A stretch of DNA of 64,000 nucleotides from Cupriavidus oxalaticus (GTDB lineage: Bacteria > Pseudomonadota > Gammaproteobacteria > Burkholderiales > Burkholderiaceae): positions 248,001 through 312,000 of the forward strand of contig NZ_CP038639.1 of NCBI RefSeq assembly GCF_004768545.1. Reading direction: 5' to 3'. Positions 23,927 through 32,374 of this stretch are shown here, piece after piece. The translations under genes and the position numbers were made by a program. How positions within the stretch are numbered: the stretch's first letter is position 1; every line of letters begins with the position of its first letter. The notes under the pieces are model-generated. The model did no database searches. It saw only the letters and a program-made list of their open reading frames with translations, and was not told the origin of the DNA.

Positions 23927-24564
23927 ATCCTGCTGACGCTGCCCTGCAGCAATCTTTTCCTTCTTTAATGGTGCCGCGCTTCGGAGCGCTCGCACCCATG
24001 GAACGGCCCGGCGAGCGCCTGCTCATTGCGGCCAATGGCGTGTTCCTTGAGATCGTCCGGCCCTGGCTGCGCGTTGTCCGCCATCTCGGTGCCTTTCAGC
24101 ATCGCACGGCCATTCCATATGGCGAGGCGGCAGAGACAACCGAGCTGCGCTGCAGACGGCTCCCGGCTGAGCTGATTGGGGAGTTCGCCGCGATGGCGCG
24201 TGCCGCGCATCCCAAGGAAACTGGGGGGTGGGTGGTCTGGAATGCCGACAGCGCTTCGTTCCGGCTGGTGCCAGTGGAAATCCTGGAGCACAGCGGCGGG
24301 CACCTGAAGTACGAGCGCCCCTCGCTGGCTGCAGACGATGTGCTGGTGGTCGACTGCCACTCGCATGGCCGACACCCGGCGTTCTTCTCGGCTACCGATG
24401 ATGACGACGACCGTCACGACGTTAAGTTTGCGTTCATAATGGGCAACTGCGGCGCGCCAACACCGTCGATGTCGCTGCGGCTCTGCGCGAAAGGTATTTT
24501 TGAGAACGTAGAGAAGGTCCCTGCCGACTGGTACGCCGCGGCGCGCGAGGAGGTGCTGGCATGA
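23923..24564 (+). CDS. PRTRC system protein A (JAMM metalloprotease)
   Basis: A 213-residue protein with a complete JAMM zinc-protease signature: Glu99 in PKETGGW, His146 and His148 in CHSHG, and Ser156/Asp159 in SATD at exactly the HxH-x7-SxxD spacing. JAMM enzymes remove ubiquitin-like tags or trim their precursors. In this operon it likely processes protein C or its conjugates. The start overlaps gene B by 4 bases (ATGA), and its stop overlaps the ThiF gene, so all three are coupled. The N-terminal 80 residues are a separate extension with no recognised motif. Confidence 0.9.
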   Translation: MNPADAALQQSFPSLMVPRFGALAPMERPGERLLIAANGVFLEIVRPWLRVVRHLGAFQHRTAIPYGEAAETTELRCRRLPAELIGEFAAMARAAHPKETGGWVVWNADSASFRLVPVEILEHSGGHLKYERPSLAADDVLVVDCHSHGRHPAFFSATDDDDDRHDVKFAFIMGNCGAPTPSMSLRLCAKGIFENVEKVPADWYAAAREEVLA

Positions 24565-25364
24565 CCTTCGAGCATTGCATTCCCGCGAGCATGACGACGC
24601 GTGCATGGAAGGTGGCAGTGGTTGGTGCCGGCGGCACCGGCAGCGCCTTGCTACCCAATCTGGCGCGGCTGCATCACGCCATGCTGGAGCTGGGCCACCC
24701 GGGCGGCATCGAATGCACGGTCTACGATGACGATACCGTCAGCGAGACCAATATCGGTCGTCAGGGCTTTTATCCCGTTGATGTGGGCCAGCACAAGGCG
24801 ACGCTGATTGTGAACCGGCTGAACAACCTGATGGGGACGCGCTGGGAAGCGCAGACGCGTCGCATTGGCAGCGGAGATCGCTTCGTCTGCGACATGGTGA
24901 TTGGCTGTGTCGACACGCGGGCTGCCCGCAAGGCAATCCTTGGAGCGATGAAGCGTGGCACAGGTGGCTACTATCTCGACTGCGGCAATGAGTCGGACAG
25001 TGGCCAGGTGATTCTCGGCCAAGTGCGCGGCAAGGCGGCACAGCGCTTGCCCCATGTGGGCGACCTGTTCCCCGAGCTACTGAACCCGAAAGGGGACAAG
25101 GCCGACACTGCGCCGTCCTGTTCGATGGCAGAGGCGCTGCAGAAGCAGTCGCTGGTGATCAACCAGGCGATTGCGGTGCAGGCTTACAACCTGCTCTGGA
25201 CGCTGTTTCGCACGGGCACGTTGAAGTTCTCCGGCGCGTTCGTGAATCTGGCGGTGGGGCGTACGAATCCGCTGCCGGTAGACCCACAGGCCTGGGCGCG
25301 ATTCGGGTATCACCTGTCCGAACCGAAGCAGCGCGCGAGCCGCGCCTCTCGCCATGCCGCTTGA
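24561..25364 (+). CDS. PRTRC system ThiF/E1-family protein
   Basis: A 267-residue E1-like adenylating enzyme. The Rossmann ATP-binding loop is VVGAGGTGSALL (residues 20-31), the E1 hallmark DDDTVSETNIGRQGF covers 56-70, and a candidate catalytic cysteine is Cys187 in TAPSCSMAEAL. It would adenylate the C terminus of a small ubiquitin-like protein, likely PRTRC C, and pass it on as a thioester. No second domain is fused. It is the last gene of the operon, followed within 5 bases by a strong terminator. Confidence 0.92.
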   Translation: MTFEHCIPASMTTRAWKVAVVGAGGTGSALLPNLARLHHAMLELGHPGGIECTVYDDDTVSETNIGRQGFYPVDVGQHKATLIVNRLNNLMGTRWEAQTRRIGSGDRFVCDMVIGCVDTRAARKAILGAMKRGTGGYYLDCGNESDSGQVILGQVRGKAAQRLPHVGDLFPELLNPKGDKADTAPSCSMAEALQKQSLVINQAIAVQAYNLLWTLFRTGTLKFSGAFVNLAVGRTNPLPVDPQAWARFGYHLSEPKQRASRASRHAA

Positions 25365-25368
25365 AGCC

Positions 25369-25399
25369 GCCATCCCCGAAGTATGGGGATGGCATTTTT
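25369..25399 (+). terminator. Terminator of the PRTRC operon and target of the group II intron
   Basis: GCCATCCCC (25369-25377) pairs perfectly with GGGGATGGC (25385-25393), followed by ATTTTT. The intron begins at 25401, right after the T tract, as is typical of class C introns that use terminators as targets. Confidence 0.9.
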
Positions 25400-25800
25400 C
25401 GTGCGCCCAGCATGGGCGCACTCTTGTGGGTGCAAGTCCCACCGTAAGCTGATCACAGCGAACGAAGCGAAGCGCAACTGCGTGAGGGCGACCGAGCGTG
25501 GGGAGGAAGCGTGGAGCGTAAATCGTGAGCCGATGAACAAGAACCACATAGAAGGCGCGGCTGAGCAGGGCGAGCGGGCGAGAAACCGCGAAGCTCTTGT
25601 GATCAAGGCGAGGCAGCGTAAATGTGGCGGCTGTGCGATGAAGGAGTGCGTTCTTACCTGGGGAGACCTCACCTCGATCCCGAAAGGGTAACGGCGTCGA
25701 GCCGGAGTGAGGAGTCAGCAGAGGCCGTAGTAGCCAGAGGACAGACCGGCAAGGTTGGAGCTATTGGCGAAGGGCCGAACGAGAGGAAGTGTCAGAAGCC

Positions 25801-26187
25801 ATGACGATGTTGGAGGCCAGGCGCCAGAAGCCCGCGCGAGCGGGGCGGGACACCGAAGCCAGGGGTGAAGCCCCGGATGGAGTGTGTCGCGGCGAAGCCG
25901 AAATCCCGCGGCATGAAACGGACGGCACAGGGTCGGCGCTGCTGGAAGCGGCGCTGACGCGCGAGAACTTGCGGCAGGCGTTCAAACGGGTGCGGGCGAA
26001 CAAGGGGTCGGCGGGTGTGGACGGGCTGGACATTGACCAGACGTCGCGCAAACTGGCGTCCGAGTGGCCTCGTATCCGTGAGGAACTGCTGCGGGGGACG
26101 TACCGGCCCAGTCCGGTACGACGGGTGACGATCCAGAAGGCGGAAGGTGGCGAGCGCGAGCTTGGCATCCCGACGGTGATTTCATAA
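25801..26187 (+). pseudogene. Group II intron reverse transcriptase, 5' part
   Basis: The N-terminal 128 residues of the intron-encoded protein, starting MTMLEARRQK with the RT-0 and RT-1 regions (NLRQAFKRVRANKGSAGVDG, ELGIPTV). Translation runs into the inserted element and stops after a few foreign residues (ISstop). The rest continues in frame at 29126. Intact, the joined product would be about 455 residues. Confidence 0.85.
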
Positions 26188-26195
26188 TGCACCTC

Positions 26196-28268
26196 TCACA
26201 GTTGAATGTTGGAATGTTGCGGCTGAAGATGCCCTGAAGTGCGTACCCAATCGCGCAGTTGCCGCTCCTTGGCGGGATCCAGGGTGATCCACCACGGGCC
26301 CCGTCCGTCGAGCTGACGGGCCTGGACCACCTTGCGTTTGATCCAGTAATAGACGACGTGCGCACTGACCGCCAGTCGACGGGCGAGTTGCTGTACCGTG
26401 AGCTCGTCACCCCGCTTGAGGCTGACTGACGCAATCTGATACCGATAGCGGATCCATTTGACCATGGAGAGCGTGAAGGGGCGGCCAGATGCGCTGCGCA
26501 GGCCTTCCTGATTGAGGCGCGCAACGATTTGCGGGTCGGACAAGTGCTGCGACAGTTGGCGCACCTTCTCGACGAGCGCGGCTGGATAGCGCATCGCTTC
26601 GGCGACCGGCTTGGGCAAGTTCACGGTGATGTCGGTACAGGCGCCACCCTGCCAGCGGATATGTAAGATAGCCTGTCTGGTTGCCGTCAATTTCTCTACC
26701 GTGATGTCCCGGATGAGCAGTCGCAACATGCGCTTGCGATCCTTCGCCGGGGTCGTCTGAGCGCGCCAGAGGCGCGGCAGATTGCGCGCCAGTGCGAGGA
26801 CCTGGGTCTTCTGTTCTGGCGTGGCGACACGCGCCTTCTGGCTCTGGACCTGGGCGGCTTCCGCCTTGATTGCTTCGAGGCGAAGCATCGCATCATTCCA
26901 GCGACGCTCGAGGGTGCCAGCAACCAGGCGGTTGGCGGGATCGCATTCCTGGTAGCGACGTTCGGCGAGCGCGACCTCGTACTCGGCGCGTTCGATGCGC
27001 ATGTGCCACTGGCGCATGATGGCCTGATCGCGCTGTTCGAGTTCGTTCAGGGCTGTCAAGGCCAGTTCGAGCTCGGTCGGGCGCAGTGCCTTGAGTACTT
27101 CGGCGCCAATCGCGTTGTCGAGCAGGTCGCTGCGCACGTTCATGCAATCTCTGGTCGCTAAACCCTGGCGGCGCTGCGCATTGCACAGGTACAAGGGATA
27201 AATGCCACCGTTACCCTGGTAGCGCACGGTCAGCGCCCGACCGCAGCAGCCACATAGCAGCAGCCCCTGAAGCAGCGCCAATCCTTCACGCGCCGGACCG
27301 CTGAGCACGGTGCCTTCACCGTTGGTCCGGTTGCCCGCCAGGCGTGCCTGGTTCCGCTCAAACTCCTCCGGGGTGATGTATCCCTCGTGATGTTCGGGTA
27401 GATGGACGCGCCAGTCTGCCTTGGGTACCGGCTGCACGCGCTTATGCACCTCCCCCTGTGGCGTGATGCGCTGGCGATACTGGTACCGTCCAAAGACATA
27501 AATGCCCGCATACGAAGGATTCTTGATCAGGCCGATCACGCGCTCATGTCTCAGGCGCCCCCAGATGAGCCGGCCCGCCCAAGCGCCGCCATAGGCGCGC
27601 TTGGGAAAGCGCAAGCCACCTTCGGCGAAGCGCTTGACGACCGCGTATGCGCTGCCGGTCTCGTGAAACAGGCGAAACGCCAATTGCACGGCGCCGCGCA
27701 CCTCGTCATCGGGATCCAGGACGATGTGGCCCTCGTCGTCATAGCACAACCCAACCGGGAGCGGGAAGCGCAACTCACCCTTCTGCGCCTTGTTGAGCTT
27801 GCCGCCTTGGAGGCGCCCGCGCAAAAAGTGCAATTCGGCCTGTGCCATCGTGCCTTTGAGGCCCAGCAGCAGGCCGTCGTTGAAGTCGCCCGGGTCGTAG
27901 CACCCATCGGCGTCGACGACCAAGGTACCGGTGAGCGCGCACAACTCGAGCAGGCGATGCCAGTCCAGGTTCGAGCGCGCCAGGCGCGACACCTCCAGCG
28001 CAAACACGGCGCCCACGTGCCCCATCGAGACATCCGCCACCAGCGTCTTGAAATCCTCGCGGCCCGTCATCTGCGCGCCTGACTGACCGAGGTCCCGATC
28101 CAGGATCCGGATCGACGTTTGTGGCCAGCCCAATGCCAGCGCTTGGTCGCGCAACGCATACTGGCGCTCGGTGCTCTCCTGATGGTGTCGCACCTGGGCC
28201 AGCGTCGATTGGCGGATATAGATGTACGCCGGCTTGCTCTGATGTTGGGGGGTGATCTTGGTGTTCAT
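26196..28268 (-). CDS. Large serine recombinase (Resolvase-Recombinase-zinc ribbon)
   Basis: A 690-residue serine recombinase. The catalytic Ser lies in YIYIRQSTLAQ near residue 20, and active-site arginines in ALEVSRLARSNLDWHRLLEL. The Recombinase domain follows (PVGLCYDDEGHI to GGAWAGRLIWGRLRH), with a zinc ribbon near residues 345-390 (LLLCGCCGRALT, YLCNAQRR, CMNVRSDLL) and a long C-terminal coiled region. Enzymes like this move elements through unequal att sites without target duplication. The start at 28268 lies just after an upstream frame (28395, MSQSPLSLTDSIDL) that fills the 137-base gap to the DUF6788 gene; that frame may encode a short peptide. Confidence 0.9.
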   Translation of the reverse strand: MNTKITPQHQSKPAYIYIRQSTLAQVRHHQESTERQYALRDQALALGWPQTSIRILDRDLGQSGAQMTGREDFKTLVADVSMGHVGAVFALEVSRLARSNLDWHRLLELCALTGTLVVDADGCYDPGDFNDGLLLGLKGTMAQAELHFLRGRLQGGKLNKAQKGELRFPLPVGLCYDDEGHIVLDPDDEVRGAVQLAFRLFHETGSAYAVVKRFAEGGLRFPKRAYGGAWAGRLIWGRLRHERVIGLIKNPSYAGIYVFGRYQYRQRITPQGEVHKRVQPVPKADWRVHLPEHHEGYITPEEFERNQARLAGNRTNGEGTVLSGPAREGLALLQGLLLCGCCGRALTVRYQGNGGIYPLYLCNAQRRQGLATRDCMNVRSDLLDNAIGAEVLKALRPTELELALTALNELEQRDQAIMRQWHMRIERAEYEVALAERRYQECDPANRLVAGTLERRWNDAMLRLEAIKAEAAQVQSQKARVATPEQKTQVLALARNLPRLWRAQTTPAKDRKRMLRLLIRDITVEKLTATRQAILHIRWQGGACTDITVNLPKPVAEAMRYPAALVEKVRQLSQHLSDPQIVARLNQEGLRSASGRPFTLSMVKWIRYRYQIASVSLKRGDELTVQQLARRLAVSAHVVYYWIKRKVVQARQLDGRGPWWITLDPAKERQLRDWVRTSGHLQPQHSNIQL

Positions 28269-28404
28269 CGACGGCCTCCTCGGTCAACTCCAGCGCGGGC
28301 TCTGCGGTGAGCCAGGCTTCGAGCATGTTGGCGATGAGTACGCCGGCCGATTGCAGGTCGATGGAGTCGGTGAGCGACAGCGGCGACTGGCTCACCGACG
28401 CCCC

Positions 28405-28737
28405 TTATAGCGCCTCGCGGCGGCGTAATAGTTCGCGATTGATCTCGCAGATCTCCTCGATGATCTCGCGGACCCGGTGATAGTTCGTCAAGTGTTCGGA
28501 GACGTCGGCGTAATCGGCCTGTGGCACGTAGTCCATTTGCGGCCGGCGCCCGGGGAAACTCACCGATAAGTAGTACTTGGGGCCATGACCGGGGCCGTCG
28601 GCGCACTTGCAGCCAGGCTTGCCACAGCGCTTGTAGCGTTCGATGAGCGAGCCCCGCAAGAGCGTGTCCAACGCCGGCATTTGCTTGAGCAATTGCGCGC
28701 GGCGTTTGCGTAGAGTGGACGACGGAATATCTTGCAT
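28405..28737 (-). CDS. DUF6788 family protein
   Basis: A 110-residue protein with the features of the DUF6788 family, which travels with serine recombinases: RYKRCGKPGCKCADGPGHGPKYYLS in the middle (a Cys-x4-Cys-x-Cys cluster, quoted here in part) and a C-terminal helix REIIEEICEINRELLRRR. The Cys group suggests metal binding. Its job is unknown, perhaps DNA binding or directionality control for the recombinase. It sits between DUF5372 and the recombinase in one minus-strand unit. Confidence 0.8.
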   Translation of the reverse strand: MQDIPSSTLRKRRAQLLKQMPALDTLLRGSLIERYKRCGKPGCKCADGPGHGPKYYLSVSFPGRRPQMDYVPQADYADVSEHLTNYHRVREIIEEICEINRELLRRREAL

Positions 28738-28789
28738 TAGCGGACCACGTTAAAAACTGGTCTGATAGTAGGGCAATGAAATGCATTGA

Positions 28790-29077
28790 TCAAGCTCCTT
28801 TGGTTGATGACTTCTTGGAGGACGAAGCGGCAAGCTGGTCGATCAACGCGATCAGCTCCAGCAGCATGCCCAGATCGAAGCGAGATACAGGGATCTTGCA
28901 ATCGTCTTCGACGGCAGGCGCGCCCCAGTCGGTCCATTCGCGGGCAATGCTGAAGCTGCCGCGCTCGACATGACCCAGCAGCAATGTGTCGACGCCCGCC
29001 ACCCGGCGCGTCTTCAGGACCGGATAACGCTGGCCCCGGAGCGGATGAAACGGATGGCGGATCTCAGCCCATCCCAA
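28790..29077 (-). CDS. DUF5372 family protein
   Basis: A 95-residue protein with the DUF5372 pattern: EIRHPFHPLRGQRYPVL near the N terminus, then a strand-rich segment ending SIAREWTDWGAPA, as in small proteins found beside recombinases and IS66-like elements. The C-terminal third (LGMLLELIALIDQLAAS) is helical. Function unknown. It is the first gene of the minus-strand set in the inserted element. Confidence 0.8.
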   Translation of the reverse strand: MGWAEIRHPFHPLRGQRYPVLKTRRVAGVDTLLLGHVERGSFSIAREWTDWGAPAVEDDCKIPVSRFDLGMLLELIALIDQLAASSSKKSSTKGA

Positions 29078-29125
29078 ATGCTCGTTGAGCGCTTGTGCAG
29101 TTCGCGCTGACCGTCCCGACGGTGA

Positions 29126-30114
29126 CGGATCGGCTGATCCAGCAGGCGCTGTTGCAAGTCCTGCAACCGCTGCTTGACCCGACCTTCAGCAAGCATAGCT
29201 ACGGGTTTCGGCCTGGACGGCGGGCACATGATGCGGTGTTAGCCGCTCAGTCGTTCGTGCAGTCGGGCCGTCATGTGGTGGTGGACGTGGACTTGGAGAA
29301 GTTCTTCGACCGGGTCAACCACGACATTCTGATCGACCGCCTAAGGCAACGCATCGCCGACGCCGGGATCATCCGGCTGATACGAGCCTACCTGAACGCG
29401 GGAATCATGGATGGCGGGGTGGTCATGGAACGGCATCAGGGAACGCCGCAAGGTGGTCCCCTGTCGCCGCTGCTGGCCAACGTCTTGCTAGATGAGGTGG
29501 ACAAGGAGTTAGAGTGGCGGGGTCACTGCTTCGCGCGGTATGCCGATGACTGCAACGTCTACGTTGGCAGTCGTCGCGCTGGCGAGCGGGTGATGGCTCT
29601 GCTACGAAGGCTCTATGACCGCCTCAAGCTGAAAGTTAACGAAGCCAAAAGCGCCGTGGCGCCGGTATTTGGTCGCAAGTTCCTTGGGTATGGCCTATGG
29701 CAAGCCCGGGACGGTGTGATCAAACGTGTGGTGGCTGCTAAGCCAATGGCGGCGTTCAAACAGCGTGTCAGGGTACTGACGCGGCGCAATGGTGGGCGCA
29801 GCCTCCAAGCCGTAGTCGATCAGTTGCGCCCTTACCTGCTGGGCTGGAAAGCCTACTTCGGGCTGGCGCAGACCTCCAGAATCTGGCGTGAGTTGGACAG
29901 CTGGATAAGGCGGCGGCTTCGGGCCTTGCAGCTCAAACAGTGGCGCAGGGGCAAGACTATCCACCGCGAACTGCTTCGCCTGGGGGCCTCACTACCGGTG
30001 GCGCAGTCGGTGGCGGCGTTAAGCCGTCGCTGGTGGCACAACAGCCTATCGGCGATTCATCGGGTGCTGACCACTGCCTACTTCGATAGTCTGGGACTGC
30101 CCCGTCTCGTCTGA
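29126..30114 (+). pseudogene. Group II intron reverse transcriptase, 3' part
   Basis: The remaining reverse transcriptase, in frame with the 5' part once the insert is removed. It shows TDRLIQQALLQVLQPLLD, FRPGRRAHDAV, the catalytic YADDCNVYV, GYGLWQARDG and the maturase (domain X) region LRPYLLGWKAYFGLAQT. No endonuclease domain is present, as expected for class C. An ATG at 29095 keeps the frame open into the insert, so a truncated protein could be made, but without the RT-0 and RT-1 region. Confidence 0.85.
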
Positions 30115-30127
30115 CCTCAACCTCTCG

Positions 30128-30196
30128 AACCGCCCGGTGCGGACCCGCATGCCGGGTGGTGTGGCAGGGGATGCAGCCCGATGGGCTGCCCCCTAT
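30128..30196 (+). ncRNA. Group II intron domains V and VI
   Basis: Domain V: ACCGCCCGG (30129-30137) with CCGGGTGGT (30152-30160), tip GCGG-ACC-CGC. Domain VI: GGCAGGGG with CCCCC and GCAGCCC-GAT-GGGCTGC. The intron probably ends in TAT at 30194-30196. Confidence 0.8.
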
Positions 30197-30316
30197 GCCG
30201 ATTTTTTTGTGGGGCTCATGGCAGCGGCGCTACTTAGCTTTCGGCTCCCACCTATCATCGACCCGCCGGCGCACAGCCCAGGTGGCCGTCTTCCTGACAA
30301 ATTGGAACACACCACT

Positions 30317-30646
30317 ATGCAAGACCTTCATGTCTTTGCCTCTCTCGAATACCGACCTGTTAGGGTAGCTGGCGACTGGCTACCCGATGACTTCGCAGTT
30401 GATGCTTACTGGAACGGTGTCGGTTGGAACGGCTTCGTGGTGCCATTGTTTACTCTTGCATCAGCGCAGCAACTATGCAAATCGATGCCAACCCTTGAGT
30501 TTGTAGCGAGTGATTCGTCATTCCTGCTTTCCGAAGGGCACGATGCGGTATCCATCCAGGGAAAGCCGTATCGCGTTGGCGGGGCGGAGCTGATGTTGTA
30601 TGCGATCGGCGACAGTTGGTGTTGGCGTCACGCCGAATCCATCTGA
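30317..30646 (+). CDS. Hypothetical protein after the intron
   Basis: A 109-residue soluble protein starting MQDLHVFASLEYRPVRVAG, with aromatic-rich strands (YWNGVGWNGFVVPLFTL) and LMLYAIGDSWCWRHAES at the C terminus. GGAA precedes the start by about 12 bases. About 65 bases before the start, ATCGACCCGCCGGC resembles the second half of the repeated leader element without its first hairpin. Function unknown. Confidence 0.65.
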   Translation: MQDLHVFASLEYRPVRVAGDWLPDDFAVDAYWNGVGWNGFVVPLFTLASAQQLCKSMPTLEFVASDSSFLLSEGHDAVSIQGKPYRVGGAELMLYAIGDSWCWRHAESI

Positions 30647-30730
30647 CCAGATGTCGCTGCGGCGCTCCTGTACGGGATTGAATCCGACTCCACAAATGCG
30701 CTCGACGCTGCTAACATAGGCGCACCTACC

Positions 30731-30772
30731 GCGTCTCCGACGCATCGACACTTCCGGTTGTATAGCCGGACA
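30731..30772 (+). promoter_or_regulatory. Repeated leader element, copy 4
   Basis: GCGTC-TCC-GACGC-ATCGAC, then TCCGG...CCGGA with an 8-base loop, then CATCTCTTTT. The -10 TAACAT at 30712-30717 would start transcription near 30725, placing the motif at the very 5' end of the RNA. A hairpin pair (ACGGGC/GCCCGT against CGGGCC/GGCCCG) then precedes the ATG at 30840. Confidence 0.75.
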
Positions 30773-30839
30773 TCTCTTTTCTCCCCTACGGGCCTTCCTG
30801 CCCGTGGGCATGATGGCCCGATTTTCATTTGAGGCCCTC

Positions 30840-31313
30840 ATGTTCAAGCGATTCTTCCTGCTTTTCCTTTGCTGCGCCGTTTTCACTGGCTGCGCTGCTC
30901 AGCCGACTTCGCCCAATACCTACCGGGCGACGGAAGCGCTGCGGACAAGTAGCGCTGAAGCTGTCACCGTCGTCAGGGTTCGCCCCGTCACGATTGTCGA
31001 CAGGGACGGCATTATGTCGGCCCACACCGGCGTACCCGGTGTGCTCGGCGCCGTTGTCGGCGCGGTGCTTGGTGCGCGCATCATCGGCGATGGCAATGGC
31101 CGCTACCTGGCTGGCGCCCTGTCGGGCACCGTTTCGGCGGTCATTGCACAGACAGCGGCGAACCAGTTGAGCCGCCGCGATGGCGTGGAAGTCATTGTCC
31201 GCACGGACAGTGGCCGCCAGGTCGTCGTGACCCAGGATGCGGATCAGCAGTTCGTCTCTGGCGAGCGGCTGTTTCTCGTCTCGGGTGCCGGCGGCTATCG
31301 CCTCACTCGCTAA
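30840..31313 (+). CDS. SlyB-like glycine-zipper outer membrane lipoprotein
   Basis: A 157-residue lipoprotein precursor. The signal peptide MFKRFFLLFLCCAVFTGC ends in the lipobox FTGC, so the mature protein starts at Cys18 and is lipid-anchored. A glycine-zipper segment VPGVLGAVVGAVLGARIIGDG and a second GALSGTVSAVIAQ are typical of SlyB/2TM lipoproteins; the C terminus (VEVIVRTDSGRQVVVTQD) is the conserved beta domain. Such proteins stabilise the envelope. The +2 residue is Ala, so it is probably sorted to the outer membrane. Confidence 0.88.
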   Translation: MFKRFFLLFLCCAVFTGCAAQPTSPNTYRATEALRTSSAEAVTVVRVRPVTIVDRDGIMSAHTGVPGVLGAVVGAVLGARIIGDGNGRYLAGALSGTVSAVIAQTAANQLSRRDGVEVIVRTDSGRQVVVTQDADQQFVSGERLFLVSGAGGYRLTR

Positions 31314-31399
31314 CGGCCTCCGGTTCGGAGTCCCATTCCTTTCATTCTCCCCGCGCGGACCCTCCCGCGTGGGGGCTCTGACGCGAACTGGAACCAACC

Positions 31400-31804
31400 A
31401 TGTTCGACACCGCAGAAACATCTCCCTTGACGATCAATCCGATCGAAACGAAGGGCAGGTACATCTTCGAAGTCGCCGATGACGTCCGACGTCAACTGCG
31501 CAGTGCGAGCCTGGAGCCGGAATGGCTCAATGCTGCCAATTTCACGGATGACGACAACGAGGCCATGTATGGCCCGAAGTCGTCACGCCAGTGGCCACAG
31601 CTGGGTGCGCGTGAGCGGCTCACCGTCTCCGTGCATCGCGGTTGGTCGGAAGGCTGGGCGGTCTTTGTCGACCGGATCGGCTACACCGGCGAGGCCCCCA
31701 ACCTGGTCACCACTGCCCAAAAGTTGCTTGTTGGCAAGGTGCTGTCCGAGCGCCAAGCTTGGGACACCGTTCGAGCCATCAGCAAGATTTTCGATCTCGC
31801 CTGA
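31400..31804 (+). CDS. Hypothetical protein
   Basis: A 134-residue soluble protein starting MFDTAETSPLTINPIETKG. The middle has a strand-rich stretch (RERLTVSVHRGWSEGWAVFVD) and the C terminus a helix (SERQAWDTVRAISKIFDLA). No family is recognised. It is preceded by a CCCCGCGCGG hairpin and a spaced ATG like its neighbours, and followed by a strong GCTTCGGCAAG hairpin at 31838-31869. Confidence 0.65.
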   Translation: MFDTAETSPLTINPIETKGRYIFEVADDVRRQLRSASLEPEWLNAANFTDDDNEAMYGPKSSRQWPQLGARERLTVSVHRGWSEGWAVFVDRIGYTGEAPNLVTTAQKLLVGKVLSERQAWDTVRAISKIFDLA

Positions 31805-31877
31805 CCTCAGGCCCATCCCAATCGCAAGCCCGAGAGGGCTTGCCGAAGCTTTCAGGCTTCGGCAAGCGCTTTCACCC

Positions 31878-31918
31878 GCGTCATTGACGCATCGACCCAC
31901 TGTCCGGCTTAGCCGGAC
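31878..31918 (+). promoter_or_regulatory. Repeated leader element, copy 5
   Basis: GCGTC-ATT-GACGC-ATCGAC, then a 7-bp hairpin GTCCGGC-TTA-GCCGGAC, the longest second stem of the set, then CAACCC. Confidence 0.75.
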
Positions 31919-31928
31919 CAACCCTTTG

Positions 31929-31971
31929 CGGGACACTGTCCCGTTCGGGAAGAGGTGTCCCCGATTTTTTT
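31929..31971 (+). terminator. Attenuator-like terminator before the 31983 gene
   Basis: GGGACAC (31930-31936) pairs with GTGTCCC (31955-31961), followed by CGA and seven T. A competing stem CGGGAC/GTCCCG (31929-31943) uses the same left arm. The terminator ends 12 bases before the start codon, so the two folds could decide expression. Confidence 0.65.
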
Positions 31972-31982
31972 AGAGGACATCC

Positions 31983-32363
31983 ATGAAACTTCCCAAGTCG
32001 TTTCTTTCCCCACAGGCTCCGGACAACCAGGCCGCGTGCCGGGCATTGCGTCGTGACGCTTGCCGAGTGCTACGCCGCTTCGCTGGTGACCTGGCTCTTA
32101 GCCCGCGCGACTACACGATCCGCGAGCACCGCCAACGGCGCCGTGATGTCGACGTGTTTGCACTGCAAACCGAATCGCTGCTGGTTGAGATCCAGCATCC
32201 GGCAGGTGCGGAAGGTATCCGCATGTCGTACCGGACTTGCCGCGGCCGTCAAGACTTCACCGGCGGCCGTGATAACGCGGTCAATGTGTCGTCGCTCTCC
32301 ACCACCGAGGGCTATGCCAACCTCTTGACCACGCTTCGTGTCGTTGCTGGTCGCCGCAGTTGA
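31983..32363 (+). CDS. Basic hypothetical protein
   Basis: A 126-residue Arg-rich protein starting MKLPKSFLSPQ. Segments such as RRDACRVLRRFAGDLAL and IREHRQRRRDVDVF suggest nucleic-acid contact. A later part (YRTCRGRQDFTGGRDNAVNVSSL) is polar. The family is unknown to me. It lies in the same run as a putative membrane protein whose ATG is 12 bases after its stop. Confidence 0.65.
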   Translation: MKLPKSFLSPQAPDNQAACRALRRDACRVLRRFAGDLALSPRDYTIREHRQRRRDVDVFALQTESLLVEIQHPAGAEGIRMSYRTCRGRQDFTGGRDNAVNVSSLSTTEGYANLLTTLRVVAGRRS

Positions 32364-32374
32364 GGGATCGCCAG

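Larger units (their letters stand above)
26168..29125. mobile_element. Serine-recombinase mobile element (2.9 kb) inserted in the intron
   Basis: Both ends carry the 12-bp direct repeat TCCCGACGGTGA (26168-26179 and 29114-29125). Removing one repeat and everything between restores the reverse transcriptase frame (GIPTV then TDRLIQQ). The element encodes, all on the minus strand, a DUF5372 protein, a DUF6788 protein and a large serine recombinase. The repeat is probably the recombined core of attL and attR rather than a transposase duplication, given the enzyme type. Confidence 0.8.
25401..30196 (+). mobile_element. Group IIC intron interrupted by a recombinase element
   Basis: The RNA starts GTGCGCCC just after a terminator and ends near 30196. 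Domain V is seen at 30128-30161: ACCGCCCGG pairs with CCGGGTGGT around a GCGG/CGC tip, with the CGC triad of class C. Domain VI follows (GGCAGGGG...CCCCCTAT). An intact copy without the 2.9-kb insert would be about 1.85 kb, normal for this class. The reverse transcriptase is split by the insert at 26168-29125, so the intron is probably immobile by itself. The 3' boundary is accurate to a few bases. Confidence 0.85.

Noticed and set aside
25381..25800. Open frames in the first 400 bases after the PRTRC operon
   Set aside because: The stretch is the structured 5' part of the group II intron RNA.
27775..28395. 206-codon minus-strand frame starting MSQSPLSLTDS
   Set aside because: Most of it overlaps the serine recombinase in another frame. 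Only the first 43 codons, before 28268, could be a real peptide; noted in the recombinase entry.
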